Of a stretch of 32,394 nt of DNA, positions 10,041 through 20,600 are shown piece by piece. Position 1 is the stretch's first letter. The number at the start of each line of letters is the position of its first letter. Origin of the DNA: a virus. The DNA is taken from IMG/VR virus record IMGVR_UViG_3300042691_012768, positions 1 to 32,394 of that record, one strand, 5' to 3'. The notes below the pieces were generated by a model, which was not told where the DNA came from, made no database searches, and was given only the letters and a program-made list of their open reading frames with translations. Both the position numbers and the translations under genes were made by a program.

Positions 10041-12202
10041 GTGAATTTTTACCTATAGAAATCAGACATTTAGATAAAACAACATTACCTCTTTCTTCTT
10101 ATGATTTAATACCAATTGTAGTAGGATCAGATGATAATGGTTATGAAACAAGAGCAACAAAATTATTAGATATAAAGGATTATATAAATGTAGAGAATCA
10201 AGATTTTTTTATAGATACATTAAATGTAAATAACTCAGCTGTAATTCAAAATTATTTAAATGTAGGAGAAATTTATTCAAATACCGGTAATAAATTATAC
10301 GTTGATGGTAATGTTTTAATAAGTGGTTCTTTAAGTGCTCTTAGTGGTATAACTTATTTTAATACTACTGTATCTGAAGCATCATCATTGTTTCTTTCCG
10401 GTAGTAATGGAAATGTTTTAACTGTAAAACAAGAATTTAATTTTCCTATTGCACAATTTTTCGATGGAAATCAAATAGCCTTACATGTTGATGGTCGTGA
10501 TGCTACAGCGGCTAATGTTGGAATTAAAACAGATAATCCAAACGAATCATTAACTGTTTCTGGTAATATAAGCTCAGATAGTTATATTTTTAGTCCATTT
10601 GCAAATATAAACACAGTTTCATCTGACAATTTAATATCCACTAATTTAGATATTTATGGAGATTCTAATATAGGTTATGAAAATTCAACTGTAAATATAG
10701 GTACATCTTCTTCGTTAATTAAGTTAAATGGTAATGTACTAATTAATACTGACACAGATTCTGTAAGCACTATAATAGGTAATTTAAGTTCTGATGTTTA
10801 TATAAATGGATATATGTTTACCAGAGACATATCTTCATCTGGTAATATAAAAATAAATGTAAGTGATGATGATGTTTATGATTTTTCTTTAGGTAATCTA
10901 AGGTCTACTAATAATATAATAGGAACTACAAATTTAAGTGGAAATTTATATTTTGATGGTAATATTGTTATAAATTCTGGTGACAGTGACAATACATATA
11001 TAAACACGTCAAATAATACTGGTTCATTATTTCTAGGAAATAATTTAAATAAAACAGAAATAAATTCTAGTATTTTTTCTATAAACACCAATTTAACTAG
11101 TGATTTCAAATATTTAAACTTTATTGATTATGATTCGTTAATAGCAAATATTAATGATATTAATAATACTTCCACAGTCGTATTTCTAGCAACATCAATA
11201 ACAACAGGAAATGATTCCCTAACAAGTGTTCAATATCAAACATTAGAAAATATTGAAACTCAAAAAATTGATGTTAATAATTTATCCATTAACTTTGGTA
11301 ATACAAAATTAATAAATCGTATATATGGGTCTAATTTATATTTAATTTCTAATGAATTAATTAGTATTAAAACCTTATCAGGTGGTTATATAGATATAGG
11401 TGACAACAATAGTTCATCTACAATAACTGGTGTAGTAGCAGAAATCAATAATGAAAATGATGGTGTTATTAAAAATACTTTTATTAATAATCAAGAAAAT
11501 TCAGGAAATGTTTTTATAGGAAATATACAAAATATTACAGAAATTAATGGTTCAATAACAAATATTAATACACTTTCATCTGGATCAAACACAATAATAG
11601 GTCATTTGAGTAGTAATGTCATAATTAGCAACTTAATGGTTAATGGTGGCTTAACGGCTAATGTTAACTCTTTTGATATATCAAATATAAATGCTGATTT
11701 TTTAAATGTATCTGATACTACCTCATTAAATGGTGATATTTTTATAAACGGAACATTGCAATGTTCAGGAAATAGTTCTTTTAATAATGATGTATTTTTT
11801 AATGATTCTATCAAAGTTGGTACCTTTGATTTTCAATCAAGTATAGATCTGGATGGAAATCAAATAATAAAGACAAATTCAGATAATACGGCTCTAAAGA
11901 TAACTCAAACTGGTAATGGAAATTTACTTTTAATAGAGAACGAATTAGATGATACTACACCATTTATTATAACTTCATCCTGTGATGTTGGTATAGGTAC
12001 ACTAACCCCAAACAATAAGTTGACAGTTGTTGGTTCAATTTCCTCAACAGATACAGTATATTGTAATTTAATAGATCTTTCTTCTGTTAAGTTTACAAAC
12101 GAATGCTATACTGCTACCAAAAATATTACATCAAGTAATGAATTTATTAAAATTATAGTCAATGGAAATACTAAGTATTTAAGACTTTTTGATATTGATT
12201 AA
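10037..12202 (+). CDS. Tail fibre protein with repeated beta-helical segments
   Basis: 721 residues. The N-terminus (about 1-55) has the pattern LP-x(9-10)-Y-D-L-I-P-I-V followed by KLLDIKDYI, a short module also seen at the start of the 191-residue protein at 25607; it is probably the virion attachment region. The rest consists of low-complexity beta-rich repeats with Gly/Asn turns (GNIKINVS, SGNLYFDGNIVINSG, NGSITNINTLSSG). Two copies of a sequence seen in many fibre proteins occur: VGIKTDNPNESLTVSGNISS and VGIGTLTPNNKLTVVGSISS. The C-terminus (IIVNGNTKYLRLF) shows no self-cleaving chaperone domain. The gene overlaps the previous one by 4 bases and ends 2 bases before the next fibre gene, with which it shares repeats. 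It is likely to form a trimeric fibre shaft; receptor and tip are unknown. Confidence 0.72.
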   Translation: MSEFLPIEIRHLDKTTLPLSSYDLIPIVVGSDDNGYETRATKLLDIKDYINVENQDFFIDTLNVNNSAVIQNYLNVGEIYSNTGNKLYVDGNVLISGSLSALSGITYFNTTVSEASSLFLSGSNGNVLTVKQEFNFPIAQFFDGNQIALHVDGRDATAANVGIKTDNPNESLTVSGNISSDSYIFSPFANINTVSSDNLISTNLDIYGDSNIGYENSTVNIGTSSSLIKLNGNVLINTDTDSVSTIIGNLSSDVYINGYMFTRDISSSGNIKINVSDDDVYDFSLGNLRSTNNIIGTTNLSGNLYFDGNIVINSGDSDNTYINTSNNTGSLFLGNNLNKTEINSSIFSINTNLTSDFKYLNFIDYDSLIANINDINNTSTVVFLATSITTGNDSLTSVQYQTLENIETQKIDVNNLSINFGNTKLINRIYGSNLYLISNELISIKTLSGGYIDIGDNNSSSTITGVVAEINNENDGVIKNTFINNQENSGNVFIGNIQNITEINGSITNINTLSSGSNTIIGHLSSNVIISNLMVNGGLTANVNSFDISNINADFLNVSDTTSLNGDIFINGTLQCSGNSSFNNDVFFNDSIKVGTFDFQSSIDLDGNQIIKTNSDNTALKITQTGNGNLLLIENELDDTTPFIITSSCDVGIGTLTPNNKLTVVGSISSTDTVYCNLIDLSSVKFTNECYTATKNITSSNEFIKIIVNGNTKYLRLFDID

Positions 12203-12204
12203 TT

Positions 12205-14067
12205 ATGATAATAACTGACCTTTTATATAACGATTTAAGTGTTTTTGCTAATTTAACTGCTGGTACAATTAATGCAAATTCTATTATTTTGTCTGGATAT
12301 GATTTTGTTAAAAGATCAGACGACATTTATACCACATTAAGTGAAAACTCTAGCGTAAATTGGAATTATCAGGGGTCGGATATAAAGAGTCTTTCATCTG
12401 GTTGGGAAAGTGCTTATACAACTTTATGTGCGTTTTCTTCCTATTGGGCAGCTGGTGCTAATTATGTACAGTATATAAACTGGAATGATGAAGATGATTC
12501 ATTGCAACTAACAGGTGGAAATACAGTTTATTTATCTGCTATATATGATAGGTCTAAAAATTATTCTGACTCAAATTTTGTTTCTATAACAGGTGGGGAA
12601 ATAACTAGTGATTTACATATATTATCTTCTTTAAAGATAAACGCATCATTAGAAGTTGGTTCAGGTAACGTAGTTTTATATTCTGGTGATAATAAAGTTG
12701 GTGTAAATACAAAAACTCCTAATGAAAGTTTAACTGTAATTGGGTCAATTAGCTCAAATAATATAATTTATGATAAAACAGGAGATTCTAGAAACTGGAA
12801 CTCTGTTCACACCAATGTATTAAGTAATTCTTCTAAATGGGATTCTATTTATACATCAGTAAGTTCAACCTCATCTAATTGGGATTCTGTTTATACTACT
12901 GTTTTAGGTAATTCTTCTAAGTGGGAATCTATCTATGACTCAATAGAAGCAAACCTCAACTGGGATTCTGTTTATACTACTGTTTTAGGTAATTCTTCTA
13001 ATTGGGATTCTGTTTATAATTCAGTAAAAGATATTAGTTCTTCTTGGGAAGATGTCACTACTCAAGTACAAGCAAATAGTTCTTCGTGGGAATACTACAA
13101 ACATTTTTTTAGAGGTTCTTTTGCATATTCATCATTTTTCCCACCTAACTATACTGTAAACGATATAGTTTTAAATGATAAACCTACTTATAATGATTAT
13201 TTAGATGTTCTTAATACACCTGATAATAAGTTTTATATTTGTATAAAAGAACTACCGGATATATATGGATTTCCTGCACCGATAGACTCATCTGGTAACT
13301 ACATGTCGGAGTATTGGAGATTATTAGAGGTAGATAGTTTTATACATGGAATAGGTTCTTCTGCATATACTACTGTATTAAATAATTCTGCTAATTGGGA
13401 TAATTCTATTCCTATAAGTTATAGTCATTCTAATTTTTTACCTTTGAGTGGTGGTAAGATAACAAGTAATGTATTATTTCTAAGTAGTGTAACTATTTTA
13501 GGTAATTTAAGTGCTACTGGTACACAGACATTCTCAAATACTATTTTCTCTACTACCACATCATTGTGTGTTATACATGTAGGTGCTGGTCCAGCATTCT
13601 ATGTTGGTAATGATGGGGATTCGGATATTGCTTCATTCTATGATATAGATCAAAATGTTGAAGTATTACATATTGGTGGACTTAATTCTCTCAATCCGAA
13701 TGTAGGTGTAAAAGTATCAAATCCAAATAAAGATTTCACTGTAAATGGTGAAATTAGTTCAAATTCTATTATTTATGACATAAATGGTAATTCTACTGAA
13801 TGGAATTCAGTCTTTTCATCAGTAAATTCCGTTTCTTCAAATTGGAATTCTGTTTACACTACAGTAAGTTCAAATTCTGCTAATTGGGATAATTCTATTC
13901 CTATAAGTTATAGTCATTCTAATTTTTTACCTTTGAGTGGTGGTACAATTGATGGTGATATATCAGTTTTAAGTGGTGTGTCTGTTTTCGGTAATTCATC
14001 TTTTGTTGGAGATGTATCAATTTCTGGAAAATTAACAGATGTATTAATAGACGCTGGTTTGTTTTGA
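12205..14067 (+). CDS. Tail fibre protein with NWDSVYTTV repeats
   Basis: 620 residues. The middle contains tandem units of about 14-15 residues of the form NSS(K/N)WDSVYTTVLG, at least eight recognisable between roughly residues 195 and 300, with more near 385 and 535. They are probably coiled-coil or beta-coil shaft repeats. Three copies of a second module, SNF(L/V)-x-(L/I)-(S/T)GG-x-I followed by a hydrophobic stretch ending LSS or LSG, lie near residues 130, 410 and 570. The fibre motif VG(V)-x-T-x-x-PNESLTV occurs twice and matches the previous gene. The gene ends with TGA just before the 97-base gap with a hairpin. It probably forms a second fibre or a partner subunit. The repeats are conserved at DNA level too, as direct repeats of 41 and 73 bases, so copy number may vary between relatives. 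Confidence 0.72.
   Translation: MIITDLLYNDLSVFANLTAGTINANSIILSGYDFVKRSDDIYTTLSENSSVNWNYQGSDIKSLSSGWESAYTTLCAFSSYWAAGANYVQYINWNDEDDSLQLTGGNTVYLSAIYDRSKNYSDSNFVSITGGEITSDLHILSSLKINASLEVGSGNVVLYSGDNKVGVNTKTPNESLTVIGSISSNNIIYDKTGDSRNWNSVHTNVLSNSSKWDSIYTSVSSTSSNWDSVYTTVLGNSSKWESIYDSIEANLNWDSVYTTVLGNSSNWDSVYNSVKDISSSWEDVTTQVQANSSSWEYYKHFFRGSFAYSSFFPPNYTVNDIVLNDKPTYNDYLDVLNTPDNKFYICIKELPDIYGFPAPIDSSGNYMSEYWRLLEVDSFIHGIGSSAYTTVLNNSANWDNSIPISYSHSNFLPLSGGKITSNVLFLSSVTILGNLSATGTQTFSNTIFSTTTSLCVIHVGAGPAFYVGNDGDSDIASFYDIDQNVEVLHIGGLNSLNPNVGVKVSNPNKDFTVNGEISSNSIIYDINGNSTEWNSVFSSVNSVSSNWNSVYTTVSSNSANWDNSIPISYSHSNFLPLSGGTIDGDISVLSGVSVFGNSSFVGDVSISGKLTDVLIDAGLF
12880..13001 (+). repeat. 41-bp perfect direct repeat in fibre gene
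   Basis: A 41-base sequence beginning TGGGATTCTGTTTATAC occurs at 12880-12920 and again, identically, at 12961-13001. It encodes one full WDSVYTTVLGNSS repeat unit. Nucleotide identity, not only protein similarity, indicates recent duplication or gene conversion inside the fibre shaft. Confidence 0.9.
13384..13945 (+). repeat. 73-bp perfect direct repeat in fibre gene
   Basis: The 73 bases at 13384-13456 recur exactly at 13873-13945, 489 bases apart. Each encodes the NSANWDNSIPISYSHSNFLP segment and the following LSGG. Recombination between the copies would delete or duplicate 163 codons in frame, because the 489-base spacing is a multiple of three. Confidence 0.92.
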
Positions 14068-14069
14068 AC

Positions 14070-14104
14070 ATTTCTATAAATTAGTTGTAATAATTTATAG
14101 AAAT
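14070..14104. terminator. AT-rich perfect hairpin between fibre genes and PKD gene
   Basis: The arms ATTTCTATAAATTA (14070-14083) and TAATTTATAGAAAT (14091-14104) are exact reverse complements, with a 7-base loop. The hairpin starts 3 bases after the TGA of the 620-residue fibre gene. The stem is almost all A/T and has no clear U-tract, so it could be a weak terminator, an RNA processing site or a 3' stabilising structure. It is the strongest hairpin I noticed in the window. Confidence 0.5.
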
Positions 14105-14135
14105 ATTTATTAACTGGTATTTCTGTGGTAGATAA

Positions 14136-14153
14136 GATAAATAATAATAAATA
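14136..14153 (+). promoter_or_regulatory. Candidate T4-type late promoter motifs
   Basis: GATAAATA (14136-14143) and AATAAATA (14146-14153) match seven of the eight bases of the T4 late promoter core TATAAATA. They lie after the hairpin and 11-28 bases before the ATG of the 706-residue gene. In such an AT-rich sequence chance matches are expected; the position in the longest gap on this strand is the only extra support. No Shine-Dalgarno sequence is present. Confidence 0.3.
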
Positions 14154-14164
14154 AAATATTATTA

Positions 14165-16285
14165 ATGGCTACTATAACTACAGGAAATAATACAGCTGAA
14201 CCTAGATTCTTTATATCTTCATACTATGCTTTAGTAAATAAGCCAATATTTTTTAAGTTTGATGTACCAAAATCATTAAACACATCTAATAACGTTAAAA
14301 CTATAAAAATTTCTACAGGAGAAAATAATGTAAATGATATTGTTCTGGATTTAGACCCTAATACACCATTACCAGATAATGTAACATATACTTTTAAAAG
14401 TGTAGGTGATTATTATATAAATTATACAGTTACATATGTTAATAATACTTCAAAAACATATTATTTAGAAAATCCTATAAAAATATATAATGAGTGGCCT
14501 AAGTTTTCTCAAGAAGATATAAGAATATTAGGTGAAAATATTTTAGAATTACCTTACAAGTTTGATGATATAAAAATAAATCCAAATGAATTTGGTGTTC
14601 ATAGTGTTTATAATAATTCTATAAAAAAACTATATGATAATCTAGAATACCTGAAAGCAAATACAAGAATTTTAAACTCAAAAACTCCTTCTTTGTATTA
14701 TGGATGGGTTGGTGTTAATGGTTCTATGGTGGCTGATGGGTTGTCGTGGCATACTCCTAATTATAAAAAAGATTTTTATACCGAACCATCTTCTGTACCA
14801 ATAAATAATGGATTTTTAAATTTAAACGATGTATGTGAAACTAATAACCTTTTATTTACGTTAGATGATAGAGGAATAAAAATTTTTAAAAAATCTAATA
14901 CTTTAGTTCCAATTAATTTTGTTAATAAAGACGATTTTATAAATACGTTTACAAAAGTTGTATCAATAGATATATCTGACGATGGTAAACTATTATTTAT
15001 TTTGGATTCTTTTCAAAATAAGCTATATAGAATAGATATAGACTATGATTTTAATAATAGTATATATGAAAAATACGAACCCACTTTCTCTATAACATAT
15101 AATATTGGATCTTATGGTGATGATTTAGATCCATTTACGTTTAATAATCCTATACAGGTTTTATATGTTAATGAATTTGTGTATGTTTTGGATTATAATA
15201 ATAAATGTATAAAAAGTTATAATAATAATTTAGACTGGATTTTTACTTATAAAAATGATATTTTCGATACAGATATACCAATATGTATAACTATAAATCC
15301 AGAAAGTAATTTTTTGTATGTTTTAACCAAATCTACAATTTATGTATTTGATTTTAAATCAAATAATATATTATCTAAAATAGATATTACGAACATTAGT
15401 AACTTAAATCCCATTAAAATATTTTTTGATACTTCTGGTGAATTTTTTTATGTAATAACTAATGATTCAACAATAAATACAACAACACCCACTAGTAATA
15501 TATTCAAGTATACATCACTAGGTTTATACATGGATAATTTAGATATACCTACAGATTTGTATGTTGGTGGGAAAAATGGTGTAGACAGAGATATTCTAAT
15601 TCTTAGTAAAAGTCATATAGTAAAATGTCAAGAAATAACTGATATTTTGGAAACAGGTGAAGGAATTCAAAAAAAATATTGGAGTTTAGATCAAATTTTA
15701 ATTAAACAAGATGAATTAAACCAAGATATTGTAATAAATAGAGTTTTTAGTAGATTAATTAGTAACATAATGAATTTTAAAAATTCATTAGAATCTAAGT
15801 TAGATTTAACATCAGAAAGTACTTCAGCGGGAATTATAACATATTTTAGATTAACCCCCATAAAGGTAGAACAAAGACCATATTTAGGTGATGATATAGA
15901 GAATAATAATGTTTATGTTGGTGTAAACGAACTACACACTCCATCAGTTATAAATAGAGAATTAGAAAAAATATATAATAGTTTAATTTCATTAAAACAA
16001 TTTTTAGATATTAATGTTGTTTCTATTTCAAGTGAAACTGGTAGAGAAATTGATAAATGCTTATCTCCATTTTGTTGGTCTTGGAAAGCTATGTCTACCT
16101 ATAATATAACAAAACCTATGATAAGAGCATGTAATATAAATCCTATATCTTTCAAAGAATTAAGAAGAGATTTTCCTACTGATTATCCAACAATTATAGA
16201 TAAACAAAACCAAAAAGTAATATCTAAAACATGGTTTTATGCTAAAAGTTCATGTTGTGAAAATAATATAACACCATTGCAATAA
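14165..16285 (+). CDS. Virion protein with N-terminal PKD-like domain and beta-propeller
   Basis: 706 residues. Residues about 14-105 form a PKD/Ig-like sandwich (SVGDYYINYTVTYVNN strand). Residues about 215-490 show repeated propeller-type strands: VVSIDISDDGKLLFILDS, VLYVNEFVYVLDYNNKCIKS, ITINPESNFLYVLTKSTIYV and IFFDTSGEFFYVITND. The C-terminal 200 residues are helical, then contain SPFCWSWKAMS and the vicinal cysteines SSCCEN near the end. The domain order resembles the 1277-residue protein at 1130, so the two may be distant paralogues. It begins after the hairpin gap and is followed by the next gene after one base, so it probably starts a new transcription unit. A structural role at the tail or baseplate is likely; I cannot name a T4 counterpart. 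Confidence 0.62.
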   Translation: MATITTGNNTAEPRFFISSYYALVNKPIFFKFDVPKSLNTSNNVKTIKISTGENNVNDIVLDLDPNTPLPDNVTYTFKSVGDYYINYTVTYVNNTSKTYYLENPIKIYNEWPKFSQEDIRILGENILELPYKFDDIKINPNEFGVHSVYNNSIKKLYDNLEYLKANTRILNSKTPSLYYGWVGVNGSMVADGLSWHTPNYKKDFYTEPSSVPINNGFLNLNDVCETNNLLFTLDDRGIKIFKKSNTLVPINFVNKDDFINTFTKVVSIDISDDGKLLFILDSFQNKLYRIDIDYDFNNSIYEKYEPTFSITYNIGSYGDDLDPFTFNNPIQVLYVNEFVYVLDYNNKCIKSYNNNLDWIFTYKNDIFDTDIPICITINPESNFLYVLTKSTIYVFDFKSNNILSKIDITNISNLNPIKIFFDTSGEFFYVITNDSTINTTTPTSNIFKYTSLGLYMDNLDIPTDLYVGGKNGVDRDILILSKSHIVKCQEITDILETGEGIQKKYWSLDQILIKQDELNQDIVINRVFSRLISNIMNFKNSLESKLDLTSESTSAGIITYFRLTPIKVEQRPYLGDDIENNNVYVGVNELHTPSVINRELEKIYNSLISLKQFLDINVVSISSETGREIDKCLSPFCWSWKAMSTYNITKPMIRACNINPISFKELRRDFPTDYPTIIDKQNQKVISKTWFYAKSSCCENNITPLQ

Positions 16286-16286
16286 T

Positions 16287-16898
16287 ATGAATTTAAAAAT
16301 TTACGAAACAACCATGTCATTAGTAAGTTCTGATAGAGAAGTTACTATAAATCAGTATGCGCCTTTTATTTTTAATATAAATCCTTTTAATTCGTTACCT
16401 GCTTCAAATTTAAATGAATTTAATTTTACATCTAAAATATATAAAATAGTATATGATTGGGGTGATGGTATTATAGAAACACAAAAATTATTACCATCTA
16501 GTTATGACTCATCTAATATATTAAATTATCCTTTTGTTAAGGAGTCTGGAGATCCTCGAAATTTCAAAAAAAGTCATACATATAATTTAAATGAAGAGTT
16601 TAAAAAAACAATATACGCCAATATAAACGTATATATGTTTGGTGTTGAAACCCCAATAAAACATAAATTTAGAATAAATTTAAAAGCACCAAGATTAGAT
16701 GGATCTAAAACCGGATTTTTTAAAAATGTTCATTTAATAAAAACTAAAATGTTTGATAAAGATAATAAAATATTATATATCTTCGAAGGAAAAGAACCAT
16801 CTTGGGTTTTCCCAGCAATTGTTGATTGGAGGGTAAAGGGAGGTGATTCAACAATAGTAAAGGGAGATGATTATGATGTTTATAAACTAAATATATAA
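16287..16898 (+). CDS. Small PKD-like virion protein
   Basis: 203 residues. The centre reads IVYDWGDGIIE, then after a long loop KKSHTYNLNEEFKKTIYANI, the YDWGDG...HTY signature of a PKD-type beta-sandwich, here with an insertion between the signature strands. The last 60 residues contain a second beta-rich piece (ILYIFEGKEPSWVFPAIVDW). The gene lies one base after the preceding stop and one base before the next start, with no Shine-Dalgarno sequence. It resembles the N-terminal sandwiches of the proteins at 1130 and 14165 and may be a stand-alone adapter in the same structure. The fold assignment is fairly good; the role is inferred from context. Confidence 0.55.
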   Translation: MNLKIYETTMSLVSSDREVTINQYAPFIFNINPFNSLPASNLNEFNFTSKIYKIVYDWGDGIIETQKLLPSSYDSSNILNYPFVKESGDPRNFKKSHTYNLNEEFKKTIYANINVYMFGVETPIKHKFRINLKAPRLDGSKTGFFKNVHLIKTKMFDKDNKILYIFEGKEPSWVFPAIVDWRVKGGDSTIVKGDDYDVYKLNI

Positions 16899-16899
16899 A

Positions 16900-17676
16900 A
16901 TGGGAAAATATTTTAGTCTTACATTTTATGAAAAAAACCTACAGGAAGGAGAGCTTTGGTTTAGAGATACCAATAACAACGTTCTTTCTGTATCAGAAGC
17001 ATTAAAAAATGTTTTTATAAAGTATAAGGATGTTGATAATAAAGATATTGATTCTTTAACTTTTTATGAACAAGTTAATACAAACACACAAATTTTAAGA
17101 TTTGATGTTATTCAAGATGTATTTTTTATCGAAACAAATAGAGGAAATATATTCGATCAAATAATAGTGGAAAATGGTGAGATTAAACCAAAAACACTAG
17201 ATAATAACTTTACTACTAGTTTATCATCAAGGAGAGCTAATTTCCCTGATTATTGGTTTGATGAAAACAATAGAAAAATTTATATAGCATCAAATAAGGT
17301 AGAAAGTTATAACGGAACTTTAAGCGGTGTTAAAGTAAGTTATATGTTAGAGCAATTTGATATGAATACATCTATATTAGATGTTAAATACTTTTTTGAT
17401 ATAACTTTTAATTTTGGTATAAATTCATTTTATAAAGAAATTCCAATAGTGGAACCTGTTCAATTGACATATAATAAAATTACAAAAACATTTAACATTT
17501 CACATATATGTAGAGGACCAAAAAAACAATTTGGATTAGTTAGCATAAACATATTAAAAGATCAAACATTAGATGTATCTTCAATAAATTGTTTTTTCCC
17601 ATTTCAGGATACAGCTAATGTTATTTATAAAAAAACAATTCAAAAAAAACTTTCAATTGATTCTGACTATTCATGA
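16900..17676 (+). CDS. Virion-cluster protein of unknown function
   Basis: 258 residues, family not recognised. The sequence is beta-rich, with an N-terminal MGKYFSLTFYEKNLQEGELW, then alternating strands and a YMLEQFDMNTSILDVKYFF segment near the middle. There is no signal peptide, membrane helix or catalytic motif that I can identify. It is packed between the PKD-like gene (one base away) and the 1151-residue LamG gene, whose ATG overlaps its TGA in the form ATGA. This coupling suggests production in step with the large neighbour, perhaps as a structural partner. It may be a diverged member of the same beta-sandwich set. Confidence 0.5.
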   Translation: MGKYFSLTFYEKNLQEGELWFRDTNNNVLSVSEALKNVFIKYKDVDNKDIDSLTFYEQVNTNTQILRFDVIQDVFFIETNRGNIFDQIIVENGEIKPKTLDNNFTTSLSSRRANFPDYWFDENNRKIYIASNKVESYNGTLSGVKVSYMLEQFDMNTSILDVKYFFDITFNFGINSFYKEIPIVEPVQLTYNKITKTFNISHICRGPKKQFGLVSINILKDQTLDVSSINCFFPFQDTANVIYKKTIQKKLSIDSDYS

Positions 17677-20600
17677 TTACCATATTTAATAATGCTTCTT
17701 CCTTTTATTGGTATCCTTTAAAATTTAATTTTCAAGGAGGACAATTTGAGTCTATTTATCAAAAATATTTTTTTGATAATGGGATGATATTTAATGGTCA
17801 TAATTTTTTATATCAATCAATGGATTATTCTGTTAATAATCAGACAACTATTTTTTTAACAGATTTGTTATCTTCATCTGAAATTTTTAAAAATAAAGAT
17901 AATCCGTTTGAATATTCAGAACTAAAACAAATTATAACTCCAATAAGTGAAAAGGATGCATATATTATAACACCAACACAGACAGTTGTATACTTTGGTG
18001 GAGATAAGCTAGGAGGAGCAAGAAGATTAATTTTACAGAAAACAGATAGAAAGGAATTTTCGGATATAGATATTATTAAGATTACTATAGATGAAACAGA
18101 TGAAAACTTGTGTTTTATTGAAAATTCGTTCGGATTAGTTTTAACATGTACTTCTGATACCGACTTTAATTGTTATTTTACAACAAAACAAAAACCATAC
18201 ACAAATAATCAAAGATTTGAATTTTTTTTAAATGATGATGGTTATATAAGTTTCTTTTTATGTGGTTCTAATGCATCTAAAGCATTAACAATAAATTCAA
18301 ATAATAGAATTGTTTTATCAACAGTAAGTTTTTCTAATCAAAGTTTTAGAGTTCCTAATGAATTTATTTTTAAATTAGAATGTTTTAAAAAAGTTAAATT
18401 TGATGAAAATAAGATAATAGATAGTAAAATAGTAGAATATAATAATAAACCAATAAATCCGATAGATAGTTTAATAAAAGATAACGATACATCTAAAAGA
18501 AGATATAATCAAAATTATTTGATTATGTTTCCTACATATACACCATTTATAATAGATGAAGAGGCTGTATATAATGTTGATTATTGTGGTTTAAAAAATT
18601 ATCAAAATCCTGATTATGATTATACTAAAGGACCATATTTTATAGAAGAAAATCCATATATAAGAAGATTATATTGGAAAATACACACAGGAACAAATCA
18701 AGAAAATGGTTATGATAATATATATTTGAGTTATACATCAAATAGCACAAAAATATCATTTAAACCAGACATAGAAACAGAATTTCAGTATTCACCATCA
18801 TGTGAAAGACTTCCTTTAAGTTCTTCTAATTTGATAGAATCTGGAGCTATTGCAGGAGAGACACCATTAACATCTGATAGAATTTATGGATTATCTATAA
18901 ATTATAAAAATACAGCACCAGGGCCATCTCAACCTACATCATTTTTTAGAGAAACTGGAACTTGGTTATGTTCTTGGTTAAATGGTACACAAGAGGGTAA
19001 AAAGATATGGGTGGACAGATATTATAATTCTGCTTATTATACTACTAATGAGGCTTTGTCTTCAAGTACATTAAAATATAATGAAAGATTAGACCCATCT
19101 AAACCATATGTGTATGATTTGCCTTCTACTATGATGTTAGAGCCTGGTGCTAGATATAAATATTTTAGACAAGGTAGAGATAGTGCAAAACAATTTTTAA
19201 CGTACCTGGATTATACAGCAGAAAATAATAGAGGGTCTAAAACATTAGATATAAAAAGTTGGGATAGTTCAACTTTGAAAGATTCATCTCCATATAACAA
19301 TAATGGTATTATTGTTAATAGGAACGTTTTACAGGAGAGTACTGAATATTATATATTCAATGGAGACAATCATATTATTTTGCCATCAACTTCTACTTTG
19401 TTAGAAACACAAAAAATGACCATTTCGATGTGGTTAAATGTTGATGATTGGTCTAATATATCTGGTTGGCAGATATTTGGAAATTATTATAATGGAGGTT
19501 GGGGGTTAATTAATAATAGTGGTCAAATATCTCCTTTATTGACATTTGTTGAAAACAAACAACAAAGAAGTTACGCTATAAATTATAGAGCTGGATTGGC
19601 AGATTCTTTTGATTTATCAGAATATAAAAATTCTAAATTTGAATGGGTTTTAAGATTACCAGATTTTAATTATTGGATGATTGATGTTAATAATTTTATT
19701 GCTTATAAGTTTGATAGCAATGGAAAATTAATAACAACGGATTCTAGTAATATTAAGAGATATATAAAAAATATATCACAAGTTTTATTAGATAAAGATT
19801 TAAACTTAATTATTTATGATAATATAGAAGGACAACTGTTAAAATTAAATCAAAATGGACAATCTGATAATTCATCTTTAACAAGTGGAATTTACTATAA
19901 AAGAATAGACTTTAGAAGTGACAACTCAATTGTATATTGTGACTCTGATGTAGGTGTTATAGACAACAATAATAATTTGTGGGAGGTTGTTGGTGAAAAT
20001 TTATATAAATTAACTGATTATGACCCTAATACTAGATATTACACAAACAAAAAAATAAAAGCACATATAGGAAAATGTCAAAACATAACCTGTGATAGTA
20101 GTAATAATTTATGGCTAATAACAAAAGACAATTTTTTAATAAAATTTGAAACTGCTACAGAAAAATTTAGTTTTAATAAAAAACTATTAGATGATTTTAT
20201 TGATTTTTGTAAATTAACAGACAAATCTTATCCTTATTCTTTTATAAATATAATAAGAACAACATCTAATGAGTTTTATGAAAACTGTAAACCGCTTCAA
20301 AAAAAATTGTATGATATAATAGTTGTTGTAGATGTATTAAATTTTAAGATATACTTTTTTCAAGAAACAGGTGAAATATTAAAGTTAATAGATTTAAGGT
20401 CATATATACAAGATGAAGAATTAAGATTTAATACAGATTGGAATTTTTCATGTAAGGGAGACTTTACTGGATTTTCATATTTAAGAAAGTTTAGTCCATT
20501 TTTAGATCCTAGTTTAAGTTGGAAAATTAAAACTTCTGATCATGCTAAACAAAAATTTGATTTTGTTACTTTGAACTATAATGTATCTTCATTACCTAGT

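Noticed and set aside
12205-14067. CRISPR-like array from the regular repeats
   Set aside because: The repeats are in frame, differ in sequence, have no spacers and encode a fibre shaft.
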